From Acanthochromis polyacanthus (taxonomy: Eukaryota; Chordata; Actinopteri; Pomacentridae), in the NCBI RefSeq assembly GCF_021347895.1, contig NC_067125.1, forward strand, positions 5,598,268 to 5,662,267: 64,000 nt of DNA, in the 5' to 3' direction. Positions 1 through 12,695 of this stretch are shown piece after piece; the stretch's first letter is position 1; every line of letters starts with the position of its first letter. A model generated the notes under the pieces. It did no database searches. It was not told the DNA's origin and was given only the letters and a program-made list of their open reading frames with translations. Made by a program: the position numbers and the translations under genes.

Positions 1-1185
1 ATATAAAGGCTGTTATAGTCATTTTTCCTACCCCAGACTCAATTAAAATATATGATAAATGTGACATTTTACGGTCTTATTGGTAAAAATACCCATAACA
101 GAACAATTACTACGATTTCACATAGTAATTATTAGAGGCTCTGTTCAATTCGGCATGCATGTTTTGTACATTATTTACCTTAGCTGTTAAATAATCTACT
201 CTTTTCATGCTCCTGGCTCCTGCTCTCAAGTCGCCGCTCAAAGCTTTACAAGGGTGGGCAGTTGCTACCTGTGCTGACCAATGCAAGAAAAATTGATTTT
301 TTTCCCCGCATAAAGACCTGCTTAGGTTTATGAATTAAGCCGAATTCTTCCAAATACCCTTCTGACATGACTGGGATGTTTAGGTCGTACTTTAACACAG
401 GCAATAGAAGCCTTACACGAAGGAAATTATAAAGTGAAGATTTTTCGAACGGAGTCTGGTTTGTCGCTCCACACGTTGAACATGAACACCTGCTGTCTTT
501 AGCCACTCAGTCCCCAGAGCTGAGCCCTAGGTTCCCCGAGCGTCCATGTGAGTTCTGTTTATAGACTACAAACATATACAAGTCTGCCAGGTCTGCAGTT
601 ACCCCCTGTCCAGCCTGGCATGAGCAGACCTCACTGTGTGTGTCTACTGTTACACGGCTATTCCTGGTTTCCAATGTGACCTAAGCAGGGCTGGTGGCTG
701 CAACAGAATAGAGCTTCCCTTTCATGCATTCTGCTTATTCTGAGGCCTCTGGGTCCACGAGTTCTGGTCACGTTAGACTGTTCAAACGCTTCTTCCTAAT
801 CGATTTTTTCCCACTGCTGTGCACATGTGGTCATTCTCCCTCAACATCTGTCTTGTCTGACACATTGTGTTGACCCCATTGTAAAGAGAGGATGTGTCAT
901 AGAGAAGCCCCTCTGCAAACACTCATCAGGCTGTTGTGAGAGTGATGTGCACTCCCAGCGGGGCCCGAGAGCAGGCCAGACATGGATGAGGTCCGACCGG
1001 GGCATCCAGGGAGCAAAGGGGCTGGTAGCAGCTGGTGTGCATACGCTGGGTCAGTGTGTGTCTTATTGTGTGTTGTTGTTGACACAGTCTGGGACTATAC
1101 ATCCTCTGACTGCACCGAGGGCAAAGGCAGCGTGTCCAGAGGAGATGGTGGTTAAATACTACAAATATTTCACACACAATATGTA

Positions 1186-1519
1186 CACTGCTGTTAAAAA
1201 GTCTGGGCTCTGGGGACTTTTATTCATGTGCTAACGTAACTGCACAAGGGTTTTCTAATCATCAATGAGCCTTTCAACACCATTAGCTAACACAATGTAG
1301 CATTAGAACACAGGAGTGATGGTTGCTGGAAATGTTCCTCTGTACCCCTATGGAGGTATTCCATTAAAAATCAGCCGTTTGCAGCTAGAATAGTCATTTA
1401 TCACATTAACAATGTCTACACTGCATTTATCTTTATTTATGTTACCATCCTTGGAAAAAAAACTTTTCTTTGAAAAATAAGGACATTTCTAAGTGACCCC
1501 AATCTTTTGAATGGTGGTG
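1186..1519. mobile_element. Tc1/mariner-type MITE, copy 1
   Basis: About 334 bp flanked by TA. The right end, read inward, contains CACCATTCAAAAGATTGGGG, mirroring the left end (CACTGCTGTTAAAAAGTC). The interior is closely similar to 10834-11183. No coding capacity. Confidence 0.8.
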
Positions 1520-1974
1520 TATCTTTTCATGAATAGAGTCAGGAGTCTGTGGTGCATCAGGAAAAATAGACTTCAGATGTCCTCCTGGTTTCCTCTCAGT
1601 GTGTTTGTGGAGTTTTATTTAAAAAAGGTCGGTCATATCTTGGTTCTCAACAATATTCTCATCATTTCTCACAAATATTTAGCTGTTATTTGAACCCAGT
1701 GAAGACTTGGAGGTTATGGGATGTTTGTTTGTTTTTCAAAAAATGCTGTCCTCGTGCACATGTGAAGTGATCTGCATGACACAGTGTTGAGAGAGGCTCT
1801 GTTTCAAGGCTGGGTTTTTAGGCATTTCTAGCTACAGATGCCAACAAGATCTTTGAATGAGTTTTTCTGACTTCTGGAACTAAACCAGGAAGTTGTCAAT
1901 GCAATTTTGACTTATGCAGTGATCCAACATTAGTTTCTTCCAGTACCGGCTCTGATATCTAAACTCAGGGTTTC

Positions 1975-2374
1975 TGCTAATTCTCCTAAAGTGTGGACAC
2001 ATCGGAAATCTCATCAACTGCATATTTTTTGCCTCCACAGATTAAATCAAAAGATAGGGTTAGGGAAGTGATTTTTAGGGGCTAGCATGAATTTTAGCCT
2101 TAATCAGTTCTTTAGTTTGGCCTGATACATTTAGTCGTCCAGAACGGGGTTCATCCATGACACTGCCTGTTTCTTTAAACTTTTTAACCACCTTCACCAC
2201 CGTGGAAAAACCAAGTGGGATCCTCCTTTGATGCCGTGCATTAAACTCATCTGCTATATTTCCATATGTCCATCCTTCACATCCACTGAGAAGAACCAGT
2301 TCAAGTCTTTGTGGAGGCAAAAAATATAAATGAATGATATTTCCTGTGTGTTCAGACTTTAGGGACACTCTGTA
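1975..2374 (-). mobile_element. mariner-family element, deleted, transposase N-terminus retained
   Basis: Inverted ends of about 60 bp share CTAAAGT-TGGACACA and TTTTTTGCCTCCACA. Between them the minus strand encodes PPQRLELVLLSGCEGWTYGN, IADEFNARHQRRIP and KKFKETGSVMDEPRSGRL, the helix-turn-helix DNA-binding start of a mariner-type transposase. The catalytic DDE/D core is absent; the ORF runs from one inverted repeat straight into the other, so this is an internal-deletion derivative and not functional. Confidence 0.75.
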
Positions 2375-2544
2375 TATCAGGGGTTCACAAACTTTTAAGT
2401 TGGTATCTGCACCAGTATTGATCAGCTCATCTCTAAATGTCTTCATCTTTTACACCTTTTTGTAAAGTATTTACCTCAAGATCTGATAATGTAATAATAA
2501 TAATAATAATCAATTTTAACCAAAATCACGATTCTAAGCAATGC

Positions 2545-2858
2545 AATTGGCAAAATTGCACATGACCATGTGATCATCAGCAGGCAGATGATGTAGTGTT
2601 CACTTGTTGTCATGGTTACAGTGACACCGTGCTGCTATCTCACAATGATACAGAAATCTTTCTGTAGGTCCAAACTATAAGCCGCATCACTGCCAAACTC
2701 GAATCACTTGGTCCTTGTGTCATTTCTGACCTTCCCTGAAAATTTCATCCAAATCTGTTCGTCTGTTTTTGAGCAATGTTGCTAACAGACAGACAGACGT
2801 ACGGCGATCGTCACATAACTCTGATGAGCTCTGCCTCCTTGGTGGAGTAATAATAACT
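2545..2858 (-). repeat. CCACCAAGG-ended repeat family, partial copy A
   Basis: Shares long blocks with 30606-31158, such as TTCACTTGTTGTCATGGTTA, CACTTGGTCCTTGTGTCATT and CCTTGGTGGAGTAATAATAA. The left end is missing. Orientation is assigned relative to copy C. Confidence 0.75.
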
Positions 2859-4244
2859 AAACTGTTCCTAAGATGTACTAGTGTAAAAGTTAATTTGAAG
2901 CATCAGGTTTTGCTACAGCTGTCAGCCACATTCATGTATTCTAAGATCGAACACAATCCACACACAGTATGCACACACTTAATGCAAATTAAGGGAGAAT
3001 CAGAAAAAAATGATGCATCTCAATGCACAGATGCATCCAGCTGCAAGACAGGCTTTGAAATGAACTGACTAGTGTCCTACAGAAAGCAAAAACCCCCACA
3101 GATTAGCCCACTTTGAGCAACAGCCCGCCTCTAAACCACTTGTAAGCCACAGCTAGGTTTGATATAGATCGATCCTCACGCCTGCAGCCATCTGCCTCTG
3201 GGAGCATGTTTAACAGCAGGGGACTGGCTGTAGCCGTCCTGAAATAAAGGAGAGGGAGAGGGGTGTGTGTGAGTGTGGGGGTGAGGGTGAGGAGGCAGAG
3301 AACATCTGTTGGGACGAGCTGGAACCAGCCTCCAACACGTTATTGTGATGAGCGTCCACTAGAGACAGCAGCTGACAGCCTGCTGGTGGAAGCAGCATCT
3401 GGTCTGTGGACGCTGGGAGCATGACTGAGCCTTTTAAAGGGCAACTCCACTCATTTTACACATGGACTTCAGTTGACTGGCCACGAGAAGAAACACCCAG
3501 CCTGAGAAAAACCCAGACTAATGTCTCCTGTAGCTTCTTCCTCTGGTATGTGCGTCTGTGTTTGATGGCCTCTGGCTTGGCGGAAGGCGGTCATTGATTA
3601 ACTGGTGGGTTTGACTCTTTGGCCTTTGCCGAGGCTGTAAACCATCAGCCTTCCATAGCAACTGTCAGCCATAGTTGAGGGCATCCCTTTGTCTGCAGCT
3701 CCTCCAGACACTTCAGTGACGTCCCACGCTGGAGGTTCAGTGGCAACGCCTTTGCTTGTTGTGCAAAACGGTAAAATCACAAACTGACCAAAGTTCTTCG
3801 CCATAGTTGGAAAATAGTGAATAAAAGTTGCAGTGACTCCAGAGTCTTGGTAAAAGAGTGCATTTTGCCTGACAGGATGAGTGGAGTGAAGCATAGCGAA
3901 GCTGCATTAATACGGAGCTGCGGGGTATTATGGTGATTCTCTGCTATTTGAATCACAGTCAGGACTTAGGGAGGCAGATTTCCTCCGCTGCTGCTGCTGA
4001 TCTGTGTAGCACTCACTGTGGTATAAAGTGAGAAACTTTGAAGCGCCAAACTGCACCTTTTCGATCTGTTCTAATCTGTGAGGAAGAGCCATGTGCTAAC
4101 TTTGGACACACTGTGCGGTATAAGCTCTTTCTCTGGGTGTGTTGAAGCTCCAGTTTGTGTGGGATTTAAAGCCCCTTTTAAAGCCAGTCTGCAACTTTTA
4201 GAAGTAGAAATAACACCTTCTCCCTCTTTAAGATGCAAAGAAAT

Positions 4245-4806
4245 AAAATGAAGTGTGGTTCCGTTCGGTACACTGAGGACGTTTCCTGCTACGGTGTTAT
4301 GAAGGCTGGTTGAACCTTTTTTTTAATTATTTAGCTTTACAATATACAATAATCGTAAAATAAGTCAATAGCAATAACATTAGGTTAATATTAATAAAAG
4401 AAGACAAAAGATAAAACTAAATAAGAATAAGAAAGTAAACTGAAAAGAGGGAAAGAAAAGAAAAATAAAGGGGGAAAAAAAAGAAAAAACAAAAAAAGAA
4501 GGGGAAATATATGTATATATGTATACACACATACATACATGCCAGGGGGGGTTGGAAACAACACGTATGGTTGTGTACTAGGGGTGCAAACAATTGATTA
4601 TTAATCAGGCATTGTTTGATCAAAAAAATTGCAATTGACTCAGAAGGGAGTTCAGCTTCTCAAAAAAAAATTTGCCTCTTATCAATTAATGGATCGTCGG
4701 TTGATAAGATGAAGCAACCATCAATAGAGAACTAAAATGAAGTGTGGTTCAGTTCGGTACACTGAGGACGTTTCCTGCTACGGTGTTATGAAGGCTGCTT
4801 GAACCT
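4245..4806. repeat. 73-bp direct repeats flanking a 416-bp insert
   Basis: 4245-4317 and 4734-4806 are the same 73 bp with two differences by eye (core TACACTGAGGACGTTTCCTG). Between them, 4318-4733 is A-rich low-complexity sequence followed by a hAT-like end (CTAGGGGTGCAAACAATTGA at about 4578). The direct repeat is far longer than any normal target-site duplication. Confidence 0.75.
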
Positions 4807-4904
4807 GAAGCTTCCAGATGCTCATGTTTGTACACTTTAGCTACACATTGGTAAGTAACTGGCATAGCGAACTCAGACTTTGTCTTTTGTTTTCTTTTTT
4901 GGTG

Positions 4905-5080
4905 ATTTTTTTTGGCCTTTTGTTGGGTTTATTAGATAGGTTAGTCAAGAAGCAGACAGGAAAGTAGGGAGAAGGACGGGGGATGACCTGCAGTAAGGGG
5001 CCGTTAGCTGGTGTCCAACCCAGGTTGCTGCGTTGCTGTTGATGGGTCGCCTGCTCAACCAGCTGAGCTACTTACGCACC
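4905..5080 (-). repeat. tRNA-derived SINE
   Basis: On the minus strand the head reads TAGCTCAGCTGGTTGAGCAG (A-box-like, 5051-5070) and then GGGTTGGACACC (B-box-like, about 5010-5021), followed by a body with TTTCCTGTCTGCTTCTTGAC and an AATAAA-bearing A-rich tail. This matches the widespread teleost tRNA-derived SINE layout. Confidence 0.75.
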
Positions 5081-5539
5081 TTGTATCTTTTGTTTATTAG
5101 TGTATTATTTTACATTAATTTGCTTGTTATTCTGTCCAGTCTCACCTCTATGACAAATACTGTGGCTCCCTCCATCCCTGTGTGGGCTATGTGTGAATGA
5201 AGTTGTGAGAAACATTGAAGTGACCTCAGTCTGAATGACAGAAATGTGTCACCAACAGGTTGATGATGCAGCACAGTTACATATTACATTTCTGGAAATG
5301 ACCGAACATAACTGTCTAGTTTCTTAAAGTTTGAACCAATGCAGAGGTTTTTAGCAGTAGTTCTTATTTCTGTTAGCCACCTTACACCAGTTTGTACTGT
5401 ACAGTTAGTCTCATACATGCTTGTTGCCATTTTTTGTGGGCATAAAGCATTTCTTTTGCTGTCTGATTTGGCTCAGATGTGTCCCAAGCTGCCCTCACTG
5501 GACTCATGAGAGTTCCTGAACTCAAAGCTAAAGTCACAG

Positions 5540-5640
5540 TCGGCTTTATTGCCAATTTTTCAATATGTACATGGCATAAAAAGAATCAAAATGACCTTAC
5601 TCTCTCTTTGTGCAACAGTAGACAGTAAATAATCACTTCG
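5540..5640 (-). repeat. possible LINE 3' tail
   Basis: GGCTTTATTGCCAATTTTTC with GTACATGGCATAAAA and TTGTGCAACAGTAGACAGTA resembles 3' ends of fish non-LTR retrotransposons. Short and weak. Confidence 0.35.
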
Positions 5641-6670
5641 AAGGTTCTGAGAACCAAGCAGCAACTAAGAACTAAGAAAAGCAGAACTGAGTGACACGAC
5701 CATGAGATAGTGGAGGATTTAGTGCAGAATATTCAGAAGTGGCTGAAACTGAATCAGGCTAAAATCACAGAACAAAAAGCATTGAAATGATACATATCTA
5801 ATTGGTCTTACTCCCTGCTGCACAGCTAGAAACCTGTTGACTGGTATTAATATTACTCAGTCATTGCACGGCGTCTCAGCACTGCAGACACTGCTTTAAC
5901 ACCACTGTTTTCCCCGTTTCTTTCCTTACTGCGTATTCTCTTTGCTCTGTCAGGGTGACAGGAATCCTGTGAACATACTTGCGTGAGGTGTGATGTGTTT
6001 TCACAGCTTCTGACAGGCAGGAAGGTCCACAGGGAGCAGCAGCAGTCACCAGCCTGATTGGTCACAATGTGCCACTAGTGTGTAAATGTGTAGCAGCATT
6101 TCTTTGTCATGTGTGCCTGAACAAACTGTGCATGAAGTCACCGTGCTAGAATGCGAAGCGCTCTCCCTCTGACCACCTCTGGTTCTTCTGATCTAATCTT
6201 CTGGGAAATGTTCTTCAGGCTTAAGCCGGCACGCTGGAAAGATTTAATGTGGTCATTCCAGCGCAAAGGAAAGCAGAAAGCACACACAGGGATGTTATTA
6301 GAGAAAAGATGGAATATTTGGTCCACAGACACTTTTCCAGCAGGCTGGAAGGAGCAGCGCTGCTAACCACTTCTCCTCTTAATGCCACAACGGCCTTGAG
6401 GCACGATGTGGCATTAGCACTGATTGGCCTGAGTGCTCCCACAGGAGTCCTCACCAGGCTTTACCGTGATTACTGCTGTCAGCTCTGGTATTAGGTCAAC
6501 AGTTCTAAAAAATGTTATTTTACTTCATATTGGAGCTTCCATCTTTTTCACTTTTCTTTTTCATGGTGACATGAGCGAGCAAAAAAATGCACATTTTTAT
6601 TATTAAATGTTTTGTATAGTATGGATTGAAAGTGGCATTTTTAAAATAATAAATCTTTCAGAATAACACT

Positions 6671-7505
6671 GCCCCGTGGCTCGCTGGTTAGCACTTTTCC
6701 CCCTCAGCTAGAGCTAGAAGATCCCCGGTTCACGTCTTAGTCTTTCTGTGTGGAGTTTGCATGTTCTTCCTGTACATATGCTGTCACGCCCCCTCCCGCT
6801 CCTGTGCTCTGGCTCACCTCATTACGAGCATCTGTGTAAAAGCCTGGCTCTCCTCACAGCTCAATGCTGGGACATTACATGCTGCACTGTCGTTAGCACA
6901 CCGTTTCCTGGACTCATGGATTACCTCGCCTGCTCGTCACCCCCGCTCCGCTCTGCACCCCCCTTCGCCTGCTTCTGATCTGCCTGCTCCTTGGTCCTTT
7001 CCACGTCCCCGCCACCGATTCCCTCAGTTCTGCCCCCCACCTCGTCTCCTGATTCCCCGGACACTTGTGAGTCACCTCTCCCCTGTTAGTTCAGTTTAAT
7101 TTAGTTTTTACCTCGGCCGTCTGGTCCGCCCTTAGTTCAGTTTAGTTTTCCCCGTTCTGTTATTTCCCTGTGCCTCTGCCATTGAGTGCTTTTTGTTCAT
7201 TTGATATATATATGTATTAAATCCTTATTTATTCACCCACCTGTCTGTCTGCCTGCTACTTGGGTTCACACCGCCTGCTTTTGTGACATATGTGGGTTTT
7301 TTCCAGGTTCTCCGGCTTCCTCCCACAGTCCAAAAACACGCTGAGGATAATTGGTGATTCTAAACTGTCTGTAGGTGTGAATGTGAGTGTGATTGTTCGT
7401 CTCTATGTGTAGTTCTGTGATAGACTGTTACCTGTCTAGGGTGTCTCCTGTCTTCACCCTCAGTCAGCTGATTGACTCCATAGATAATGGATGGATGGAG
7501 GTTGA
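6671..7505 (+). repeat. dispersed fish repeat with tRNA-like head, split by an LTR
   Basis: Left part 6671-6781 has GTGGCTCGCTGGTTAGCAC and TTTCTGTGTGGAGTTTGCAT; right part 7289-7505 resumes with CTCCGGCTTCCTCCCACAGT and ends ATAATGGATGGATGG. The two halves are contiguous in intact members of this common teleost repeat; the LTR at 6782-7288 interrupts it. Confidence 0.75.
6782..7288 (+). mobile_element. solo LTR of a retrotransposon
   Basis: About 507 bp starting TGTCACGCCCCC and ending TTTTGTGACA (TG...CA ends), flanked by TATGC and TATGT (4 of 5 bases identical). A TATTAAA-type polyadenylation signal lies near 7214. No internal coding region, so the element has recombined to a solo LTR. 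Family (probably Gypsy-type) is inference. Confidence 0.7.
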
Positions 7506-9510
7506 GTTTGACATTGAAAGAGAACTGTGTGTTTTTAAATTTGCTGACAGATACTATATATGGATAGCTGCCTTGATTCAACTTCTACCTTTCTTACACT
7601 ATGTGCGCTATAATCCACTCAGAGCTGTTTTATTAGAGAGCAGGGTCGCTGTGTCCTTGTGGGAAGGTATTGACGATCTTTACAGTAGGTGTTCTCACTC
7701 CTGATGGGAAGCTCTATGCAGATAAAAAGCTTAGCCGTGTGATGTAATAAATGACATCCCACAAACTGTCTGACGCATCACATCTAAAGCAGGTTCCTCG
7801 TTATGTGTGGTTGTTTCTGGGTGAAAGTCGAGCTCTTCTGGAGGACGAAGCGCTGCTCAAGGATGCTGTTCTTGCAGTTATGCTCAGAGTGCACTCACTG
7901 TGATGAAGCCAGTGATTAGACCAACTGCTCCTGGAGGGCTGGAAGAGAAATTGTTCTCCCTCACACCGCTCAGGGAATCAATCTAGCTGATTAACTGGAG
8001 GGTTTTCACACACCTCCTCCTCCTCTCTTTGACGCCAGCGCCCGTTCTTTCCTCCACGACTTTATGTAATTGTACTTCTGAAAATGGCAATGTGTCCTAT
8101 TTTCCTGTTGGAAAGTGTTCGAAGCACAGCCCTCGATTAGATCTCAGCTTTCTACCGCAGCTTGTTTTGCTGAGCTCAGCCTCAGAGAGAAGTAATCCAG
8201 AGATGTTTGTGAACCGCTGGCTGTTGGAAGGATCCCGACGTGCTTATCCCGGGTCAGAGGGTTCTTCTGGAGGAGGGCTGAAATGAGAAGAAGAAGCAGA
8301 GATACCGGTGTGTTTGAAATAACTGAAGCCAACGTGGTCGTGCCAGATGTGGAGCTGATATATTACTGCTGCTCATGAAACCGAGCTGGAACTGCACTGA
8401 TCCAGATCCTGCCCAACGACTGCTGATGACGGCCTGATTGACGTGAATGAGGTTTGTCATTCCAAGTTGGATGAGGGTCCTGCTCCATGTGGGTCTCACT
8501 CCATGTCCCATAGATTCAGATAATGTCCCGCATTGTGTTTGGGTTTTCAAAAGTCAACAGTGCAGGACAGAAGCTTTTTCTGAAGTCTGTCTAATCCAGA
8601 GGTTGTGAAGAAAGTAGGGAAGGCTGCTATCATGGGGCTGTGTTTGATGTCAAACTACACACATGTTGAGAAAGTGCAGGTTAGCCTCTCACTCTTTTTG
8701 CTCCCTTTCAAAACCATAAAGCACTGCAAAGTCACAAGTAATGCAGATATCAGTAAAATACTAGAAACACTACGACATCTACGGCAAAAACCAAGAAACC
8801 ACTTATTACTGAACTTTTGGCCATTTTTGCTGGTTATTTTTCCATTTCACATGGATTAGAATATGACGGGAAGCAACACAGTGCATGAAACGTGGCTCAT
8901 AAAGAGATGTGCTGTGTGCAGTTATACATATCGTATCAAAATTATAGGCAGCACTGCGAACGTGTCCCACAAAAACATGCTCTTTGGCCACATTTGGTTT
9001 GTTGGGCTCTGGTCAGACTAAGAAGGATCCAGTTCAGCGCTGTAGTGTTTATGAGTGAAGACTATGTGAGCTGTTTGCAGTCACAACCTTCACATCACAA
9101 CACAGGAGTTCTTGCTCAAACGTATTTGTCTGTTTCATTTCGGTGTAAACCTTTAAATGGTGCAGTGCAGCCGTTGTTTCCTGATGAAGAACAACAACAG
9201 CAAGTGGAGTTAACACAAATTAGGCTGATGCATACAGTTGGTTAACAGTGGGGAGATATTTAAAGCCTCAGGAAATGTATTTTTAAGTCAAAGGGATATT
9301 TGCTGATACTAAGGGATTAAACCCAAAATTAAGGCTTCGAACTGTAACCACATTCATTCTTCAAAAAACAACCAATAGTATCTAATGGCTAGTCTTTCGT
9401 CTAAAGCTTTGCCTCGTCTTTTTACAAATACATAAAGCATTTCTTTTTAGCTCATCATCTTCAGCTCATTATGATTGTTTTCTAAAAGGTGGAATTGGTA
9501 TGATTAGAGG

Positions 9511-9927
9511 TAGGGCTCAACAATTTGGGAAAATATCTAGCCACAATGTTTTTGCCATTTTGAGCACAATTTGAGGAAGACGGCATGAATTTGACATGAC
9601 CGGCGCTGACACAACAGTTTAACAAGATCCATCCATTTTCTGTACACCACTTAGTCCTCATTAGATCATGGAGGGCTGGAGTCTGTCCCAGCAAACTCCA
9701 TGCAGAAAGATCCCAAGCCGAGGCAGAGACATGAACCAGGGATCTTCCAGCTGCAAGGCAAAATTAAAGTCAAAGTCGATCAAAGCGCTAACTATCAAGC
9801 CACTGTGCAACTCTACTTTAGATGAGATGTGCTGCATAATGTATATTGGAATTTGCAGCCTTTGGAATTTTCTAATTGTTTCAGATTGTTGTTTTGATTT
9901 GAAGTTGATTATAATTGTTCAGCCTTA
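9511..9927. mobile_element. hAT-like MITE with nested repeat
   Basis: Inverted ends TAGGGCTCAACAATT (left) and AATTGTTCAGCCTTA (right). No matching 8-bp flanks, so old. It is interrupted at about 9628-9790 by a reverse-oriented, deleted copy of the repeat seen at 6671-7505 (TCCATCCATTTTCTGTACAC, GGAGGGCTGGAGTCTGTCCC). Confidence 0.55.
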
Positions 9928-10833
9928 ACTTGACTTGGATATAACAGCTTTGGTATAAAAATCATTTTAGGGAGACTCTTCAAAAACAAGTAGAAGGCCA
10001 CTGGTATTTGCAGCTGTTTTTGGTGTCGCCTCAGATTGTGAGCTATACCCCAATAGATTAAATCACAACCAGATAACTTCTCAATTGTAGTAACTTTTGC
10101 AGTAGGAGATTTATAATAAAATTCTGTCCACTTAATGAAGTGCTTTGTTGCTCACTTATCATTTTTGGTGAAGATTCTGGATTCGAAAGTTCTGAATTGT
10201 GGATGGTATTTAGAAGCCACCTAATGTTGTGAGCACAGTTTGTTCCCTTAAAAAACTTTGTTAGATCAACATCTATAAGTGAGGGGAGTGTTAAAGCTTC
10301 AGTTAAGATTTATCAGTGGAGAACTCCTTTACGTACTATATATATATTGGAATGGGAGTTATAATGCAGAGATCATTCAAATATAACACCCACAATTTAT
10401 CTGAGGAGAGGAGTACACTTAGAACTGAAACAGAAAGTCTGCATGGTTTTATTGGTTGGAATTTATATTTATGGTGCCTGGTGCTGCATGTGGTAACCAT
10501 CAGATAGAAACCAGACTGTTGCCTTTCCAAACACTGAAAGTAATGGGACTGAGATGTAAAACTAATCGTGCAGATTCTTTTATATTTATTGTGAAATAGT
10601 TGTACACATAATACCATGGAAAAGTAGCTAATAACGTTAGAAAAGGAATGTTTGGCTTCAGTGGGACTTTAAAAATAGCTTGATGGATGTCTAGAATAAT
10701 GCAGTAAAGATGTGTGCTGTTGTTTTTATGGGGCTGTCAGCAGAGGTAGCAACAGCAGGAAGGACAGATACTGCAACACGCAGACATGAGAATCTATTGT
10801 CACCGTCTGGTAGTTTTTCTTCGATTCAATATA

Positions 10834-11183
10834 AACTACTGTTCAAAAGTTTGGGGTCATCCAGACAATTTCATGTTTCCATGAAAACTCACACTTTTAT
10901 CCATGTGCTAACATAACTGCACAAGGGTTTTCTAACCATCAATGAGCCTTTCAACACCATCAGCTAACACAAAGTAGCATTAGAACACAGGAGTGATGGT
11001 TGCTGGAAATGTTCCTCTGTACCCCTATGGAGATATTCCATTAAAAATCAGCTGTTTACAGTTAGAACAGTCATTTACCACATTAACAATGTCGAGATTA
11101 GAGTTATCATTCATTTAATGTTCATTGAAAAAAACTGCCTTTCTTTCAAAAATAAGGACATTTCTAAGTTTCAAACGGGAGTG
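10834..11183. mobile_element. Tc1/mariner-type MITE, copy 2
   Basis: About 350 bp with TA at both borders and ends of the form CTACTGTTCAAAAGTTTGGG. The interior (for example TGCACAAGGGTTTTCTAA, AACACAGGAGTGATGGTTGC) repeats 1186-1519 almost base for base in the same orientation. Confidence 0.8.
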
Positions 11184-11731
11184 TATGTTCTGTTAATTCT
11201 GTTTATTGCAGTGATACATGATAACACAAAGAAAGCATTTGGTCTTTTAGTTTTATAAAGCGTGTTTTATCAAAGACTTTTTGTAAAGCTGCATTAATAA
11301 TACCTCTATATGAAAAATCTACGAGACGACTAGAGTTTAACGTTTGAAGAGTTTAATGTGAAAAACTCACTTGTGGTGACAAACCCATGAAAATGGTCAC
11401 GTGGTTCTGCAGCTTTATGAAGCTTTCTAGTGTCTCAGCTCCTTGTTTTGGTTTTTAGACCCACAGTCTGGTTCAGTCTCATGGCTCTCATCCACTTTGT
11501 TTCCAGCAGCAGGCAGAAAACTTACTTATATAGATTAGATAAGGAAAAAAAACAGTCATGGTTCTGCTTCACGTCTCTGCTAGATGTGACAAAAAAACAA
11601 CAACATTGTTTACTAACACTTTAGCTGTATCCTCTTCACTACAGTTAACTAATATGTCAAACTAGTATGATCACTCCTGTCTGTTATGCTGTCGGTTCAT
11701 TGCAAGCTGCCAAACAGCTCAGACTCACTCA

Positions 11732-12284
11732 CTGCGTTTCCATTACCCTTAGATTTGCGCAAAATGTAAATAGTGCAATAAAAAACTGGTAATGGAAACA
11801 CCTGAATTTCGAAAAAGAACTAAAATATCGCTAAAAAGTTTTTACGCTCTCATGAGGTGGTTTTTCAGATGTTTCGATATTGAAAAATATCGCAAAAGCG
11901 CAATGGAAACACTTTTTCTGCAATTATACGTCACTGGACGTAACATACCTGGTCACATGACCAGCTCTCTCGGAGTAAACATGGAATGGTACGGGTGGAC
12001 AGAAGAGGAGACCGAGACTTTTCTTGCCATTATTCTTGAGAAAAACGTCACTGCCATACTAGACAGCAAACAGCAGAGGAATGCAGAGTGTTAGAAGGAG
12101 ATAGAAACAGGTTTTGGGCGTCCATCTTCCTGCAGTGAAATCTCGCAGGATGATATTTTATGAGAGTTACGATGCTTCTACCCAGAACAACCTTCAATGG
12201 AAACATGTTCAAAGCGCAAATATACTTTGTTGAAATTTTAGAAATATCGCTTTTATTTTGCGAAAAACTGTAATGGAAACCCAG
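11732..12284 (+). mobile_element. Harbinger-like element with Myb/SANT-like ORF start
   Basis: Inverted ends CTGCGTTTCCATTACC and GTAATGGAAACCCAG. The + strand encodes MEWYGWTEEETETFLAI then ILEKNVTAILDSKQQRNAE from 11981, like the N-terminus of the Myb/SANT-like DNA-binding protein of PIF/Harbinger transposons, then stops. About 553 bp; no nuclease. Non-autonomous. Confidence 0.6.
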
Positions 12285-12299
12285 CTACTGAGGCCTGAA

Positions 12300-12695
12300 A
12301 TCTCCAAGTCCATTGAAGGTGCCCTGCAGTCACTGGCATTAGTAACAGATCCTGTACGTCCTCCAGGTTATGAGGTGGGGCTGCCATGGGTCAGACTTGT
12401 TCCAGCTCATCCTTCAACACCCTGTTGCCAGTTTATGGTGTAACCCTCCACCTTCCCTAGTCCTCTTTCAGTAGCACCCCACAAGCCTTGCTGTTTCAGA
12501 GATGCAATGACCCAGTCCTCTGGCCTTCAAGTTTTTACACCTGATCATTTACTTTCAACACAACGATTACAAGAACTGACTGTTCACTTTACTTCTAGCG
12601 TATTCCATACCTGCATGCAGCATTGTCATGAGATAACCACTGTTCCTCACTTCATCTCTGATTGGTCACAGTGTTTTAGCTCATGAGGGAATGCT
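12300..12695. repeat. deleted copy of a dispersed fish DNA repeat
   Basis: Blocks such as TCCAGGTTATGAGGTGGGGC, CAGAGATGCAATGACCCAGT and GTCATGAGATAACCACTGTT recall a common teleost repeat, present in order but with deletions. Class uncertain. Confidence 0.45.

Noticed and set aside
12300..12440. Open frame that resembles an exon (KSIEGALQSLALVTDPV)
   Set aside because: The underlying DNA matches a common dispersed fish repeat and lacks phase-compatible splice sites.
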